From Dromaius novaehollandiae (taxonomy: Eukaryota; Chordata; Aves; Casuariiformes; Dromaiidae), in the NCBI RefSeq assembly GCF_036370855.1, contig NC_088099.1, positions 27,371,501 through 27,435,500 of the forward strand: 64,000 bases of DNA, in the 5' to 3' direction. Position numbers and translations under genes: made by a program. Positions within the stretch are counted from its first letter, which is position 1; every line of letters begins with the position of its first letter. The notes beneath the pieces were generated by a model. That model was not told where the DNA came from. It ran no database searches and saw only the letters and a program-made list of their open reading frames with translations. Below, piece after piece: positions 21,781 through 36,700 of the stretch.

Positions 21781-24700
21781 CGGCGGGTCTGGCAAATCCC
21801 GAGCGCCTCCAGGAGTCTGTGAAGGTTCAGCCTGCCAGTGCCCGAGTTCGAGCCTGGTGCGCGCCCGCGTGGCACGCGCAACAGCGGCGGGGGAAAACGC
21901 TTCTCGGCTGCGTGGGAACAGGCTGGCCGGGTGGGTTTAGTCCTGCTCGGCAGCACGAGGTGTGTGGAGCAAGTGTCCCAAACCCTGTCGCGGGTGTGCC
22001 CGGGGTGACGGGGCCTCCTGCTGCACGTGCAGGGTCAGTTCTCCGTGTTTCTGGAGGCAGAGTGCGAGAAAAGGCAGAATAGAGCTGCTTTGTCCGTGTG
22101 TATTTCCAGGAGAGGAGTAATAGGTAATTCCTGTAAAACCGAGTCACCCCTCAGGAGAAACGGAGACCTTTTTGGTAAGGTAACATGCGAATTGCATACC
22201 AAATGACAACTGGGTATTGGTGAACCCTGTGTATTCCCAACAGCGAGGTCCATGTAACCTGTAGAAGGTTGTGATATAATTAATTAGTATAATATAATTA
22301 AGCACACCTGTCAAAACTACATAATTAGGTTTGTTTTCTTGGTGGCAGGTTGCCATGTGGATAGTGGAGCATGCTTGGGGGTGGAGAAGTCAAGGAGGAA
22401 AAAAGCCATGTGTATGAGAAATTTACCTTTAAACTATGGACTGATGAGTAAAGTGCTGAAGTTCAGGACTTAATATAAGGAGCAAACAGCGTTATTGTGG
22501 CAGCTGTATACAAACAAACAAGCTAGAAACAACCATTCAAAGGTGGGCTTCCAAAGTGTAAGGCACTGTCCCTGATTTGACTATAGATAAGCTTATAAAT
22601 CCTAGTAAGTGTCGCATTGCTTCTAAGGATAGGATTATGTGTCAGTAGCTTTTGCAAAACAAGATGTGTTGGGTTGCTGAATGTTAATTCATTCACGTGA
22701 CTTTGGCCTTGTGCTGTCATAGCTTTGATAGATGCTTTTTAAAATTACTTTAGAATTACTTTAAAATTACTCTTATATTTTCCTGGATAAGTTTAACTTT
22801 CCCAAATTTCCTACCTTTCACAGTTCACTGCGGAGAAAAGATAATAGAGCTACTTCTGATTCATGTGGTTTTTACTTTCCTTTTGTTTTTTTGGAATTGG
22901 CTTTCATACTTCCAGTATTAAAACAGGATATCCCAAAGGCCATTTAATTAAACAAGATTTTTATGAATAAAAAGGCCTTTTATCCTTGAGCTTTGCAATC
23001 ATGTGTTCTTTTCATGTATTTTAAGAAGGAACCTGAGCGATAAGGAAAAGATTTGTGTTGTGACTAGCCTGTTTCCAAAGAAATTAATTTAACTAGTCTA
23101 AATTTCTGGACCTTCTGCAAAGCAGGAATAAGCTGACATAGAAAGGATCAGTAGAAGCAGCTGGAAATGAATCCTCATCTCTCACCTGGATTAACAGCAA
23201 AGGATTTCATGGCAAATACCATGGTGTCAGGTTTGTGCTGATCCATTCTGTGGAGGGAACGTTTGCCCTCCATATCTGCAAGTCTTATGTCTGCTGAATT
23301 TGTTCCCTTGGCACGCTCCTCTTCCTTACTCGCTAAGGCGCAGCGCTGTGTTTGGGGTATATGGGGAGCCACAGCCTTCTGCCTTCGTCTGTGCGTGTGC
23401 GTGTGCCACAGAGCCTGTCCTAGTTCCTGTGAGTTTTCCATGTGCGTGTGCAGGAGGAACAGAACTGGTGATTACCCACTGGTAATTACCCTTTACAACT
23501 GCATAACTTAAAAGCAATGTCATTCCCAAATGCAGAGGATAAAGGCAGACCTTTAGTGAAGGCTTTAGTTTAGTCTAGATCTGGAATTCTTAAAGCTCCT
23601 ATTCTGTCACAGAACAGTGTGTGTCCTAATCTAGCTGTATCCCAAGTCTCTGTAGTTGAGTATTTGCTGAGGAATCAAACAAAAGACAGGGCGAAGGGGT
23701 TGTATGAGTATCTGCCGGGGCTGTGTGTGGTGCTCTGTTATGTGACACAAACACACAGACTTTTCCTCCTGTTCTGGTGTGGGCTGTGTCCCCTCTCTTT
23801 GCTCAAGTGCAAGTGACAGTATGTTCTAACGTCCTGGGTTTAGTGAGGATAACCACATTAGAGACCAAGTGGGATGCTGATGCTGCAGTTACCACATAAA
23901 TACCTGCGATGAATATATTGTAGAAGAAATTATAGTAAGCAAGAGAAAAAACATTTCATCCTTGTCCCGTGTTTTTGCAAAATGCTTATATAGCACTTAT
24001 TTCAGACTCTACTTGATTATTTATTTTTTTAAAAATAATGAATTTATCTCAAATGTCAGCTAATGTTGTTGTTCACCCCAAAGCTTCCAGCAATCACTGT
24101 TTATTTTGGCTTAAGTTAAACCTGTCCCCAGTGCATTTAAGATAAACTGAAAAATAAACTCTTTGGGAGAGAATGACCACTCAGGATCTGTAATCCTTTT
24201 TAAATGTAACTGTTATTTAATTTGGGGCACTCTTTCCGCTAGATAAATCCAAATGCAACTTACCAGAGAAATTGGAGAAAGAAGCAAAGTAATTCCATTA
24301 ACAATGAACTCTTATTTTTTTGTTTCCATACATTCTGTTTTTTAATCTATTAATTTAATGTATTTTAAATGGTCTGTAATTTTCCAATTGTTCTGAGCAG
24401 GATGAGGAAGAGACTCCTATAATTCCAGGGAGCTGTTTTTAGCAAGAGCATTGAAATAACCTTGTGAGTGGTTTCCTTTACAACTTTATAGGTCACCACC
24501 CTTCCTCTTGGAAATCAGAAATGTAACTTTTTCTTAACTTGTTGAACAGTGCTTGCAGTGCAGTGGTATCCTACAGCTCGTTGCAGTAATTAACTTATAC
24601 TATTACTTGTTTGCAGGAAAAAGATTTAACCTACTCCGTGTGTGTGCATAGCTGCATGAATATGCATTTATGTTGCATATGCTGTCCATTTTTCTTTCCT

Positions 24701-27700
24701 CTGGCATTAGTAGTAAGAAGCTTTGGGAAATAGGTTTGAAATGGATTGGCACATATTCTGCTGGAGCTGCATCTGATATAAATGAGATTAGTTGCGATGA
24801 CTTGCTCTAGTTACAGCGTGTTACGTCTCTGCAGGCTAAAGGCAATTCCTGTGAACGTGAGACTTCACTAAAGGGCACTACCTCATTTGCGGCTCTTGGC
24901 TTGTATGTCAGAGCTGACGTGTTGACAGTGTCATAAGTTTTCTGCTTATTAGTAGATGAATCTTTACAAGAATTAAAGCCCCTGTGTATTAAAGCATGCG
25001 GAATCTGACTTAAACAGAGATTCACTGTAACTTTCCAGTAAAATCACAGTAAATTCTCTGTCAGAAGAATGACTCTTTTCCACCTTCTGCAGAGTACTGA
25101 AGTGTAATGGCTGTTGCCGCCGGGGCACCTTGGATGGAGTTAGTTTATATAACTTTGTAGCAAATTATAAAAGTAGCAACAGAATAGCAAACTGACTGCT
25201 GGTATTATAAATAAATCTCTTGAAGGCAAGTTTCTCACTAAATTGAGAGAAAAGGAGAGAGGAAAGAGACAGCAGAAGCTGCAAAATACATGACTTGGAT
25301 CTGTATTTTTAAAACATTTATCATATACCTGAAGTAATTTTCAGAAAGGAGACTTTTTCTAAAAAATCTGTCATTAGTAGGCTTCAGAGATTTTGCACTG
25401 AGTGTCTTTCTGTCTAAGGGAACAAATTGTATTCCCAAATTCTGGGGTATTTGCAGTGGCCTGAGTCATCTGTCTTATGTCTGACAGAAACATCATATAA
25501 ACATTTTGGGGGCAGATTTCTGATATAGAGATAGTATAGATAAACACAGCAATTTCCTTTACTACTGCCAAAAAATCTTGGCAGTAGTTTAGCAGAGAGG
25601 AAACTTCCGAAATTGATATTGTCATTATTGGAAGAGCCAGCAGGGATATACCAGTGTAATAAAGGATGCATCCATACCAAAGAGTTGCTCTTAAACCAGT
25701 TTAGGAACGTGGGAGAGAAAAAATGAACTTTTTTTAAAGGACTGAAGATTCCTGGTTACTAAAGCTGCTAAGACCAAATGCCACCTAAGCTATATGTTCC
25801 CTGATACTGTTTTTAATAATTACTTTTTAACTGGTCACAAGAAATTAGAGCATTAGTTTCTCTACAAAAATAAGTCAAGTTTAATAATTGTAAGTATTTC
25901 CAAAATGCCATTGTATTTGCAGTCTGCCATGTTATGTATTCAAACATGAATACATAGTGAAGTCTTCAAAATATAGCATGTAAACTTCGGACTGGGCAAA
26001 CTAGTATAGGTGGCAGAATGCTCTAATCGTGCTGTGATACTAGAAGTGCCAGAAATGTCTGAAACTGTGAGATGCCTCTGATACCACTGCAGAACCAGCT
26101 CCTCACAGCTGCTGCAAGATTTTGCCTGTCATCGTAAGCCCTTCTTGTCCCCTGCCAGCACCCTCACGCCTCCCCTGTGCTTGCTGATGGATGAGAAGCT
26201 GAATTGGAGAAGTGCTGTACCACATGTGTGAGAGTGGAGCTTCTTTACAGGCAAATTTGGGAGACTTTCTTGAGAGGCTTTCCTAGACTCATTGTCATGA
26301 TTATTCCTGTTAGAGATTTGCAGTGGGATAAGCGTGAGCATGCTTCTGGTATTCTGATTGCATTTTCAAAGACGTGGTGTGTGGGGGAGACTGAAAAGGA
26401 AATTATAAACAGCTCCCTGTTATTCTTGAGAAGACACCAACTCTTTCCAGGGGAAGTTGATAAAAACCTGGAGAAAAATCACCATGCTCAAAGAGAAATG
26501 TGAATCTTGTTATTTCAGCTTAGCTTTTTCCCATGGCCTGTTTTTCCCCCCCGCCCAAGTATAAATGGAAAGTAGAAGGAAGTAGAGCATACTGAATTAA
26601 AAAATGTTTCCTGTGATGCTGGAGCAATGAAGTAAGTAGATGTTGTGTAAGCTTCTTGTGGTTGAGATGACAGTCCAAATCTTTAGCTAGTGATTCAGTA
26701 TTACCAGCTAATAGAGCTTTCAGTGAGGTCCCCATCAACTGTATTGATCCTTGAGGGTACCTCAGAGTTACTAGGTACTTGGCTGATACGCTGATGAGCA
26801 TGGTTTAAGTACCAGCAAATACATAAAATGGGATAAGCTGCTAGGTTGTGGTGGCTTCCCATCTGTAGTTTAGCACATACAGAGCCATGATTTGGATAGC
26901 TCTAGAGAATGTTGTTCCACCTCTTGGTGATGAGAGACAAAGAAAAGGTGAAGGCAATAACTGCATTAGAATGAATTCCTAGAAATGAGTATTTTCTCTT
27001 TTATCTAAAAGATTCGGTCATGATCTGGGCCTCTTGGGTGCAGTCAGTAAGCTAGGTCTTATATTCAAGACCACCTCTCTGGGTGTATTAGTGCACCTCT
27101 CCCTGTCTGAATGCAGCCCACTCGCACACTACAGGAAACCCTGGTTGCCACTTGTGATCTTGGCCGGTCGGAAAGTACCGTGAACACCTGGACCCTCTGC
27201 TAACAGATCTCCTGAAGGAAGTCTGTCAGTCCTAATGAATCATATACCCCAGACGGCACTTGAAAAGCATTGCTTAAAACATCCGACCTCTCCAACTATT
27301 ACCCAATATTGAAATTCCACTTCTAGCCAGGTACTGCATTTGGTGCTGTGTCCAGTGACAGGGAACGGTGTGGGTGGCGAAGATGGATGAACTCCTGGGG
27401 CACACACATTTCAAGTTGCACTGTGTCATACAATTTCATGAAGTCAAATTCATTTCTGATACCTTGCAGTGGAGAGGTAGCCTGGGATGGTGTGGCTCAC
27501 AGTGAGATAGCTCGTTTGGTTTACATCCCAACAGGAACAAAAGGCAAAAGCAGGTTCTAAACTGTAATATCCAGACCCCTGGTGTGGCTTTACAATGTAC
27601 CTCAGAAAACATGAGTTGGGGGGACAAAAATGTCACAGCTGTGTAGGTAATACCCAGCTCTACATTGCTTTCAGAACTGCATACAAGTAGCAACAGCTGC

Positions 27701-30700
27701 CAGCCACCTTAAAGACTTCTCTGAGATCAGCACCTAGACAGATGTAATCTGAGACAGAAATTTTTGGTCCCATGGGATTGCCTCACTTTGAATGCATTCG
27801 CCCTCAAATTGTAGGAATAGCCTTGGCACTCACCTTGTTCTCGCTGATTCTGGTTTCCCTGTACTCTAGGCTAGAAAAAATGTCTTTACATATTGTGTTG
27901 TGAAAGCAGTGTGGTTTTTACTCATTCTAATTTCTTCTGGAATGAGCCCTCCAGCTGAAGATCAAGTTGCTTGGGACAGTCATATGTCCCATGTTTCTAG
28001 GTATGTCACACTTGTGCTCAGTGAAGAGATGTGAAGTGTGAAGTGCAGTGAGGCTCACAGAGCACTTGGGGAGTTTGCTTCATTAGGAAATACAAAGAAT
28101 CACAATTCGCTTGAACAGAATTTGTGGTTGCTGTGGCTGAGCATGAATCCAGTCAAATGAGGGATGCAGTTGTCTGGCTAGTTGTAGGTGGAAAAGGGAA
28201 TTTCTTTGACCTAGTTTTTCCCCACAGTGACACCACATGCACAAAAAAATCCTGCTGACTGAAGAAGAGGGAAAGAAAATGAGTTTTGTGTGTTCACATT
28301 AATAACTATGTAAGTCACAAGGACTGCACAGTGGTGGGCTTGAAACAAGTAGCGGTAGGGGTAAATGTTCTGATCTTCTAAGTACTCTTCCAAAAATCTT
28401 TCTGGGTTTCCTAACCAACTCTGTTCCCACTATTCTTATTTTTAAAATGTCAACATTCAGAGATGCATGACTTATCTCTAGCTGTGGATGGATGTTAGAG
28501 GAATACTGTGTCAGTAATGGGGGGGGGGGGCTTATTCCCTGCCTAAGTAGAAATTATGTTTATTATATATCTCTCCTTGTATACCATAAATTGCTTAGGT
28601 TTTTGTATATAGTGTATGTAACCATGAATACTATAGAACTTGAGGTATGAACTTATCTTCTACATCCCCCGAAGAGTTCAATTTTTGCAAAAAGATGACT
28701 GTAAAAATAACTTTTTTTTTGTCCAGGTAGAATACAGGGCCCCACATGGCTTGAAACACATGGTGTTGAGTATCGGGAGGTGAGAAATGTTCTTTTGATG
28801 GCATATTGCTTTGTTCATTGTGGTTTGATTAATGGAAGATACAGTAGCTATTCCCAATGAGACAGAAAAATAGCAGAAGTGTGAAAATCTGAATGTGGTT
28901 AAAGGAGAGAAGTTAAAGTCTATGAAACTAAATGTAAATACACAATCAATTTTCTGATTTCAGAACTCTGTGCAAATATATTTGTCTATCCTTTGGGCTG
29001 GGGTAGGGGGACATGGGGAAGAAGGAGGAGTCAGCTAGGCTTATGTGGGTCCTTCCGCAGTTGTAGCTGGTCTTTCAGCATCTCGTTCCCAAGGAAAAGG
29101 TTAAGCTAGACTCAGTCCCCCAGTCACTGGGCTGGACCTTTTATTTTCTTAGCAGGGTGAAGGTGTGTGCCAAGGTGACAAAATACCCAGTGGTGGGGTT
29201 CCTGGCTGCACTGGTGGTTGGGCAGAGTGGAGGCAGAGCATGTACTTCTGCTTAGCCCTTCACTTCCTGAAGGGCTTGAAGGTTCTTAAGTTTTAGTTAA
29301 GCGTGGCACAAATCGTGTTGGCTTTTCTTTTTTTTTTTTTTTTTTCTTCCTCCTGAGGTGAAAACTGCAGCCAGACATATGGGACCAAAAGATTTGCAGT
29401 ATTCAAATTTCTAATAAAAAAAACTAATAATCAGCTTTACTTTTATGTATTACGTATGTTGCAAGGAACTGTGTTGCAGTGAGCAGGAAGAAATGTGGTG
29501 ATTTAAACAGAAGCGTGCCCAATTACTGCCAAATGAACAGAGAGGAAGAAATTACATAACCCTCATAATGTGTGTGCCTTTCTGTTGGAAATCAGATTTT
29601 GTAAAAAATAAATGCAGACAGGTCTGTTTCATTACATAATGAGATCCTGCCAACTCTTACGTTATGGGGTTTTTCCCTCCCCCAATTTTTTTTTCCCTTG
29701 AGAATGGGAAAATACAATTTCATTTAGTAACAATTTGTTCCTGCATTTGCTGATCACTGCAGTCTTTGCATCCCCAGTGCTGCAGCAAATCACATGATTC
29801 TTCTGTTGCTTGTAACATGGCTAAATTGATGGTACAAAAAGGAATAGTGGTGCTGTAGTTAATCAGTTTTAAAAGTATATCTTCCCATTTCAGCCATGCC
29901 TTTTCCAGTGCTGAGGAAATTCTTCCATTTTTCTTTTATACAAGCCTACTGAGGATTGGTTTTAAATTCACTGGAAGTCTCTCTGGAAGCTCAGCTCTGG
30001 CCACAGCTATGTCTAATGGCAGTAGGGAAAGCCAGATGTGAGCCAGGCCTGTTCACCCTCATTTTGCAGTAATGAATAGAAAAGCACAAGGATTCTAAAG
30101 ATATCCCAGGCTTTAGCAATAATGTGTCGCCTGCCCCTTTGAACCACCTTCATAGTGCTAAGCTTTAGTGACTCTCTTTTGCTTAATTCTTCCAATTTCA
30201 AGCTTGTGTACCACCCATTGGGAAAGGGAAAAGCAGGGGGGAAGCTAAATAACCTGGAATCCATGTGTATTTATGTCTAAACATACACACATGCACAGAG
30301 TAGGTTGGGGGTAGTATGTAGAGTAGTATGTATCAATTACATACCTGACTAATGTAGTTGATGCCTCTCTCTTAATATTGTGTGAAGCGTTTGGTACATT
30401 TATATCCAGAATAAGTGGATTGCATTGCCTATTATTTAAGTGGAGTGTGGTGAGCAGAAGTTCCTGCCATGCAGCCCATGTTCAGCAAGGTACTTCAGTG
30501 TGCGCCTAACTTGAACTGCATGTAATCCCACAAAGTCAAAGGGACTGCCAATGTGTTTAAACAGAGGAGGTGGAGCCATTAGTTTTCTGAGAACTATTTC
30601 ATTGTGTATGACTTTTAGATATGGAGATTTAAAAAAAAAAAAAGTCATATTTTGACTTCTCTCTCTTTTTTCCTTTTTGGTGATATTTTCTGGCTGGCTC

Positions 30701-33700
30701 GAGGTGTCCTTTTTGTAGAGCTGTTTTCTCACCTGCCTGGTCACATCTTGCTCTGCAGATGTCATGCAGAACAGTTGGGTCATGTTTACATGAAAAGTTT
30801 GGGAGACCAAAATGAACTGAAGGACAAAGACAGCAGAGCATAGTCTTGTGGATTTTCCCAGACCTGGACCTTTTCAAGGAGAAGGAGTTGGCAAACATCC
30901 CCTCTGGTGTATCAATGTCTGGCGCATTCATGAATTGAAGGCAAAGTTTCTAGAGCAACTTTCCTACCTTCTGTTTTTAAGTACTCCCCACGTATTCATT
31001 CCTTGCTCAGAAGTGTTTGTTTATAGTTCTAAAAGAGATGATGACAAGTAAGAACAGCCCATCTGTCTAATGACATTTATACAGAGCTTCTGTCCCATTG
31101 GTTTTTAGTCCACAAATTTCAGACCCTGCATCTCTTTTATTTATTGAATGTGCTTGGGGTTATATCAGTAAGTTTGTTTACGTGGGCTAGGTCAATCTTT
31201 CTCCTTTCAAATGAAGCAAAACAAAAAAAAACCTTTATAAATGTTTATTGCTGTAGTTGACAAATGTTTCTAAAATTGAATTCATTTTTCAGGACCTGTT
31301 AGTCCTGAATTATAATGAGAAAAAAAAAAGATGTAATAAAAAGAGATGAATAGTAAAACAATGATACAGTTTGGGGGGGAATATACTTCCTTCAAGTGTG
31401 ATAAGGTTTTTGGGAAAGAACATGTATACACATGTTGTAATTCCTTATTTTAGGTTTAGATAAGGGGGAAAACAAGATTGATAATCTTAAGTGGAATAAT
31501 AAAATATTTTGAAAAAATGTTTCTAATACTTAAAGAAAAATATGGAAAGAAATCAAAGCTTCTTTTTAAAAAAATACTTTTTGTGAATGGTTAAACCATT
31601 CTCTCCTAATTAATTGCTACTAGCTGTAAATTTTGAGTTAGACATATTAAAATATGGGGGAAACGGTGGAAAAAAAAACCACATGACAATGTGCTGTGCT
31701 CACATCATTATTTAATATCTTGATGATGGCTTGAAAATATTAAGAATTTAAAAGGAATTTTCTTCTAGATTATAATTTCAGAACTTGTTGCTTTGGGGTT
31801 TGTAAAATTAAAAACACTGCTTTAAAATGCCTACTTCAAAATTACTACTTTTTTTAATTTATATTAATTATCTGATTATTCTGCTTTTAGGACCTTTTTC
31901 CTGCCAAGTGTTTGTTTTTCACAGGGTCATGAAACAGATGTCTACACTTAAATTGAAATTCTTAAGTTCAATCTTGCATCAATGTAGAAAACATTTTCAT
32001 GATTTGTTCTGAGCAGTAGCCTGATGACAGCTCAGAGCACAGAAGTTTCTTTATTGTCACTGAAGCCCAGTCCCAAATCCCTTACTCACACAGGGCAAGT
32101 TCTTTAGCAGGAGTCTCCAGACAGTCATTAATACAGATGTTGCACCAGAAATTTGGCTCAATAGTCAAGTGTGAATACAGAGTAATAGGCGCAGATTGTA
32201 TTCGAATGCCACATCTCTCTGTAGCCCACAATGTGGAAGTCTTCCTCATGCAAAAGTGTAAGATTTTCTGCAGTCTAGGACACTCATTACCTTTACAGAA
32301 CCCCTTGTATAGTCCTGAGTCACCCTTGTTACATAGGTCTCCCAGGTGAGTCCTGACCAATACGAGGAAAGTGTGTTTTTATAAGAGAAGGAGGTAGGGC
32401 CAGAGGCTGAGTGGTAAAATCCATGGTTTGGGATGGGTATCCTCCTGGCTATACTAGTACTGAAAAAACAATCTTTTTCAAAAAAGGGATCTGTAGAACT
32501 TCCTGAAAATCTGCAGTGAATCACCTGGTTGTGGTGTGTGTCCTGAAGGAGGAAATGGCAGGTCACAGCTTTGCAGGCTAGATCACTTCAGACCTCAGGC
32601 AAGCTTGTAATGTTGGATTTTGGTTGCCAAAAGACAGTATGCTAAATAGCTTTGTATGAGAAGCTTGGTTAAGCACTTCAAGGAGTGTTTTCTGCCTAAT
32701 ACGTGGTTAAATTTAAATGTGTGATGGGGATATTTTTAAATTCTTGTGGTCTTCCAAGTCATGTACTGCCTTTGCTTCTGCACGTCACATCATCAGAGAC
32801 CGAATGATGGCCTTTCTGTTTGGGCGCTGGCTGCTGCAGGTCAAGGCTTGTCACTGTGGTGTTTTTCATCACCAAGTTGAGTGAACCAGCCATCCTGGGC
32901 CCTGGCAGTCCATGGCTCCTACCATGGGCAGCATCTCCTAGCATGTGTTATGGGGACCCTAAACACAGAAACAACTGCTATTCAGAGAAAGTTGCACAAA
33001 AACTTAAATGTCTCCTCATTAGCAAAACCGTATTAGAATCAAATAAATCCTTTGGCAAGCTGTAGAATTGATTGCCCTAATTTTTAGGGTGGGTGACCAT
33101 GCTACCAACACTGGAAGGTATCTCCTAAGTGCAGAAGAGATATCAGGACTTTGTTTTGTCCATCATACACAGACAGTCATCCTTGTCAGACAGGTGCCAT
33201 GTGGCAGAAATGTCAGACTCGCCACAGTCTCTCAAGGGGCAGGAATGGTCAGAAACTACCTTTTGGGGGAGCCTCCAAAGGAACATCCTTTTTCAACCCC
33301 CTTTCCTCACTCAGCTGGATTTGCTCTGATTCTGTCTTGGGCAATCGAGCACGGAATGTATTTCCATCCCAGTCTCCTCCCCTGTTGCCTTTCAGTTACC
33401 TTTCTTAAGAACATTACTGAAAAACTCTGCCTAAAGCTCGAGAAGATTTGTGAGGGAACTGAGGGAGAACTGTGGCCTCTAAGCCCAGGAGTGAAAAGAA
33501 ACAGAATATTTGTGGGAAAACCCATTCTAGTGTGCTGTGTCTCAGATGTGATCCCAAATGAGAGCAAAGTGTTGGAAGCAAACAACTATTATTTCAATAC
33601 ATAAATTCCTCCTTAGTCCCTGCATCTGGTCAAAAAAGAGAGCTAGATACCTCTGAGGAGAAACTGGGAAGACTCGCAGAGGGTCCTGAGCGGTTGTCAC

Positions 33701-36700
33701 CAAGAGCTCGCCAACAGGAAACTTATTCCCACAGCAACTCTTTGATTATTTTTATAGGGTCGTTTTAGTAGTTATGGACAGCGCAGTGGGTTTGGTTACA
33801 TCAGCTCTCCTTAAATTCTTACTTCTTGCTAAAATACTGTCTGTCCTGAACACAGTAGCTGTAGGATGGTAAATTGTTTTATAGTGCAGCAGTTGCTGCC
33901 AGAGATTGTGTACAAAATTGTAAGGAGGACTGTTGTAATGTGAGCTGTTAATTATTTTCTTTAATTATTGACGGTGTCAAGGCAAAGTTTCTCTGGTATG
34001 TTTTCTCTGTTCTTTCAAGTCAGTCTTTTGCTGATTGTCCAGATATAATCAGTTAAGAACTATCATTAGTGATTTTTTGCTTATTTATTTTACTTTTTTC
34101 ATTACATTAAAGACTCCATTAGTTGTGTTTTTAGTTATTAATAGAGCTAAATTCATTTACTGTAACTTGATTTTAAAGAAAAAAATTGCTCTTGTTAACA
34201 TAATGTGATAGGGTTATATGGTGCCACTGAATGCATTTAATCTTCTTAATTGAAATATATCTTTCTCATATTTTCTGATGCTTTTCTAGTAAGTAAGTCT
34301 AATCTCAGCTTAAGTATAACTCACAGTAAGCTTTAGTAAAAATTCCGCCCTTTCATAAGAATTTAGTTTAATGATTTCTTTTCAAGATTCAGGCAATATA
34401 TTGTCCTGCTTACTGTGCACTGAAATATTATATTACCACAATATTATTAGGGATAGATGCAGGAGATAGCACATGTAGAAATGTTATGGTCTTTAACTTC
34501 TAATTTGAATTGCTTGATAGAAGTTAAACTTGCTGGTGAATAATGGAAAGAAATCTTTAGTTCTTGTACAGAACATATATATATGCTCTCAGTACACAAA
34601 TTGATTCAATTACATATTCTAGTCTTGTAGAAATAGCATACTTGTTATAGAATATAATGAGAATTAAATGCAAATCATTAATATTTCTGGCTAGGTGCTG
34701 ATACAGTATCAGGGCACTGTGTGAAGAAAAATCCCCAAATGTGTTTTTTGTTTCTTTTCTCATTTAAATAGTATACTATAATTTCCTCTGGAAAATAATC
34801 AAAACATGCAAATATCTGGCAATATTTTGGGGATATTTTTCCACCTATCTGTTTCAGAAAGAGATTAGAATAATCTATAACAAAAAATCTGCATCTCTCT
34901 CTTTTCCCACTCCATGTCCCCCTTCCTGAGCAGGAAGTTACAGGTGCTGTTTTTCACACAACTTTGTAAAGACTACTTTAAATAAAAACAGTTTTTTTTT
35001 TTTTATCAAAAATGAAATGAGTTTTTGGCTTGATTAGTTTCCTACTGGGAAAATATCCACATTGTTTAATAATAACAATAATAATTTTATTAAGAAAAAT
35101 TACTTAGGGTTGATATCAGCTATTATACTATTCTTTCAAACACTTCCCAGAGGGCAGCCAGAGCTCACACTGAGATGTAGACTAAACCAATGCTGTCTCC
35201 AAAGCTGAGTCTTTTAGATTTGAGTTTTTAAGATCTGAATGGAGCAGCCTGAGAAAAACACCAGTGTTGTGCATGAGGCTTATGATGCCCTCGTCATCAG
35301 GAAAAGAACAGAATTCCTGTTATTTTGGTTTACTAATACTTTATCAGCAAGCAGAAAAGAAAAATGGCTTCCAAGTCAACTATGTATATCCCAAATTGTG
35401 TTGAGATTTGGCTATCTAGATTAGGTAAAAAGAGTACCTTTGTGCTTGGGAATAGCTGTCAAACAGCATTGATTATTCCAGATGTAGTATTAAAATCTTT
35501 CTGTTGAGAGGAGTTTTGGATACTGACTATAGTCAATATCCTAGTAATGTAAGTCTAAATGTTATCACCCATATTTTCTACTTTTCTCATGATAAAGCCT
35601 ATAGAAATAAATAGAACTGCTGCTCAACTACTGCTGAAAGCTTGCTTCTGTATATTTGCCAAACACTGTCTGTATAAGTAGTTTAAAGTACTTGCATAAT
35701 TTGTGCTGGCAGTATTTAACATGCTGTGTGTATTCAAAAATTAAAGTTAATTCAAAATTAATCAAGATTTAAATTAATTCAAGCTTGAAATATTTCTTTG
35801 GGGGCACAGATCTGAGAAACTAGCCAAGCCAGAGGAAGGGACACAAATAGCTAGGTATGCAGCATATTTGACCTGCGTCCGAATAAGCCTGTCTTTAGAA
35901 GTGTTTTAAATACACATTCTGTAATTGTACTTGCTCTTTCAGTTAGGATTGCTGACTTGGCCCTTTGAAAACACATCTCCCTGTTTCCAATAACTTATAT
36001 GTGAAGGGATGATAATATTGGACAATTGGTGCTAAAACACCAGCCAGCTGACCAGCATTGCAGTTCTGCAGCAATGTGGTTTATGTGTACAAAGGGACAT
36101 GCTCCCCTAGCTGCCCTTTCTACATGAGCTTTCTGTCCTCTGATCGCCCCATGGCCTGCTCCTCATGCCTGACTGATGCTGCTGATCCAAATTACCTGAG
36201 GATGTATGTTTTCTGATGGCTTATTTTCAAGGAATGATACTTTTAAAGGAATGAGCTTGCATGCCTGAAAACAGGTTAGTTTGTTTAGAAACTTATTTAT
36301 GATTGCAAATAACGTGTTTTTTTGTATTTGTGTCTAAAGTCTGAAAACTTTTGACAAGACCTATTTCATCTGTTTAAAAAAATACAGTTTAAAGTGGGCA
36401 GTGAAATGACTAGATAACAATTGTGGATATTGGTGTCTTGACCGAGATTTTTATTTTTTCTTGATATTAGAGGCAGACGCTGTTGGCAGTTTGTGTAGTG
36501 AGGCTGTCTTCATCTTTTTGTTGCCTCATGCAAGATAAACCTTGTTTTACCAAGAGAAGTAAAATTTGCAATTTCTAGTAATAACTAGCTTTTGGTTCTG
36601 TTAAATAATTTGAGTTTTACTCAAAGGCACAGAAGCAAGCAGGATATAATCTGCAGGAATGGTGTAAAAAACTTACCTGAGTCTAATGCCTTCATCATTC

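Noticed and set aside
21103-22082. Frames of 115-263 residues on both strands at the ACAD-like island
   Set aside because: They are again GC-driven. Only the frame from 21,491 joins to the conserved exon at 38,732.
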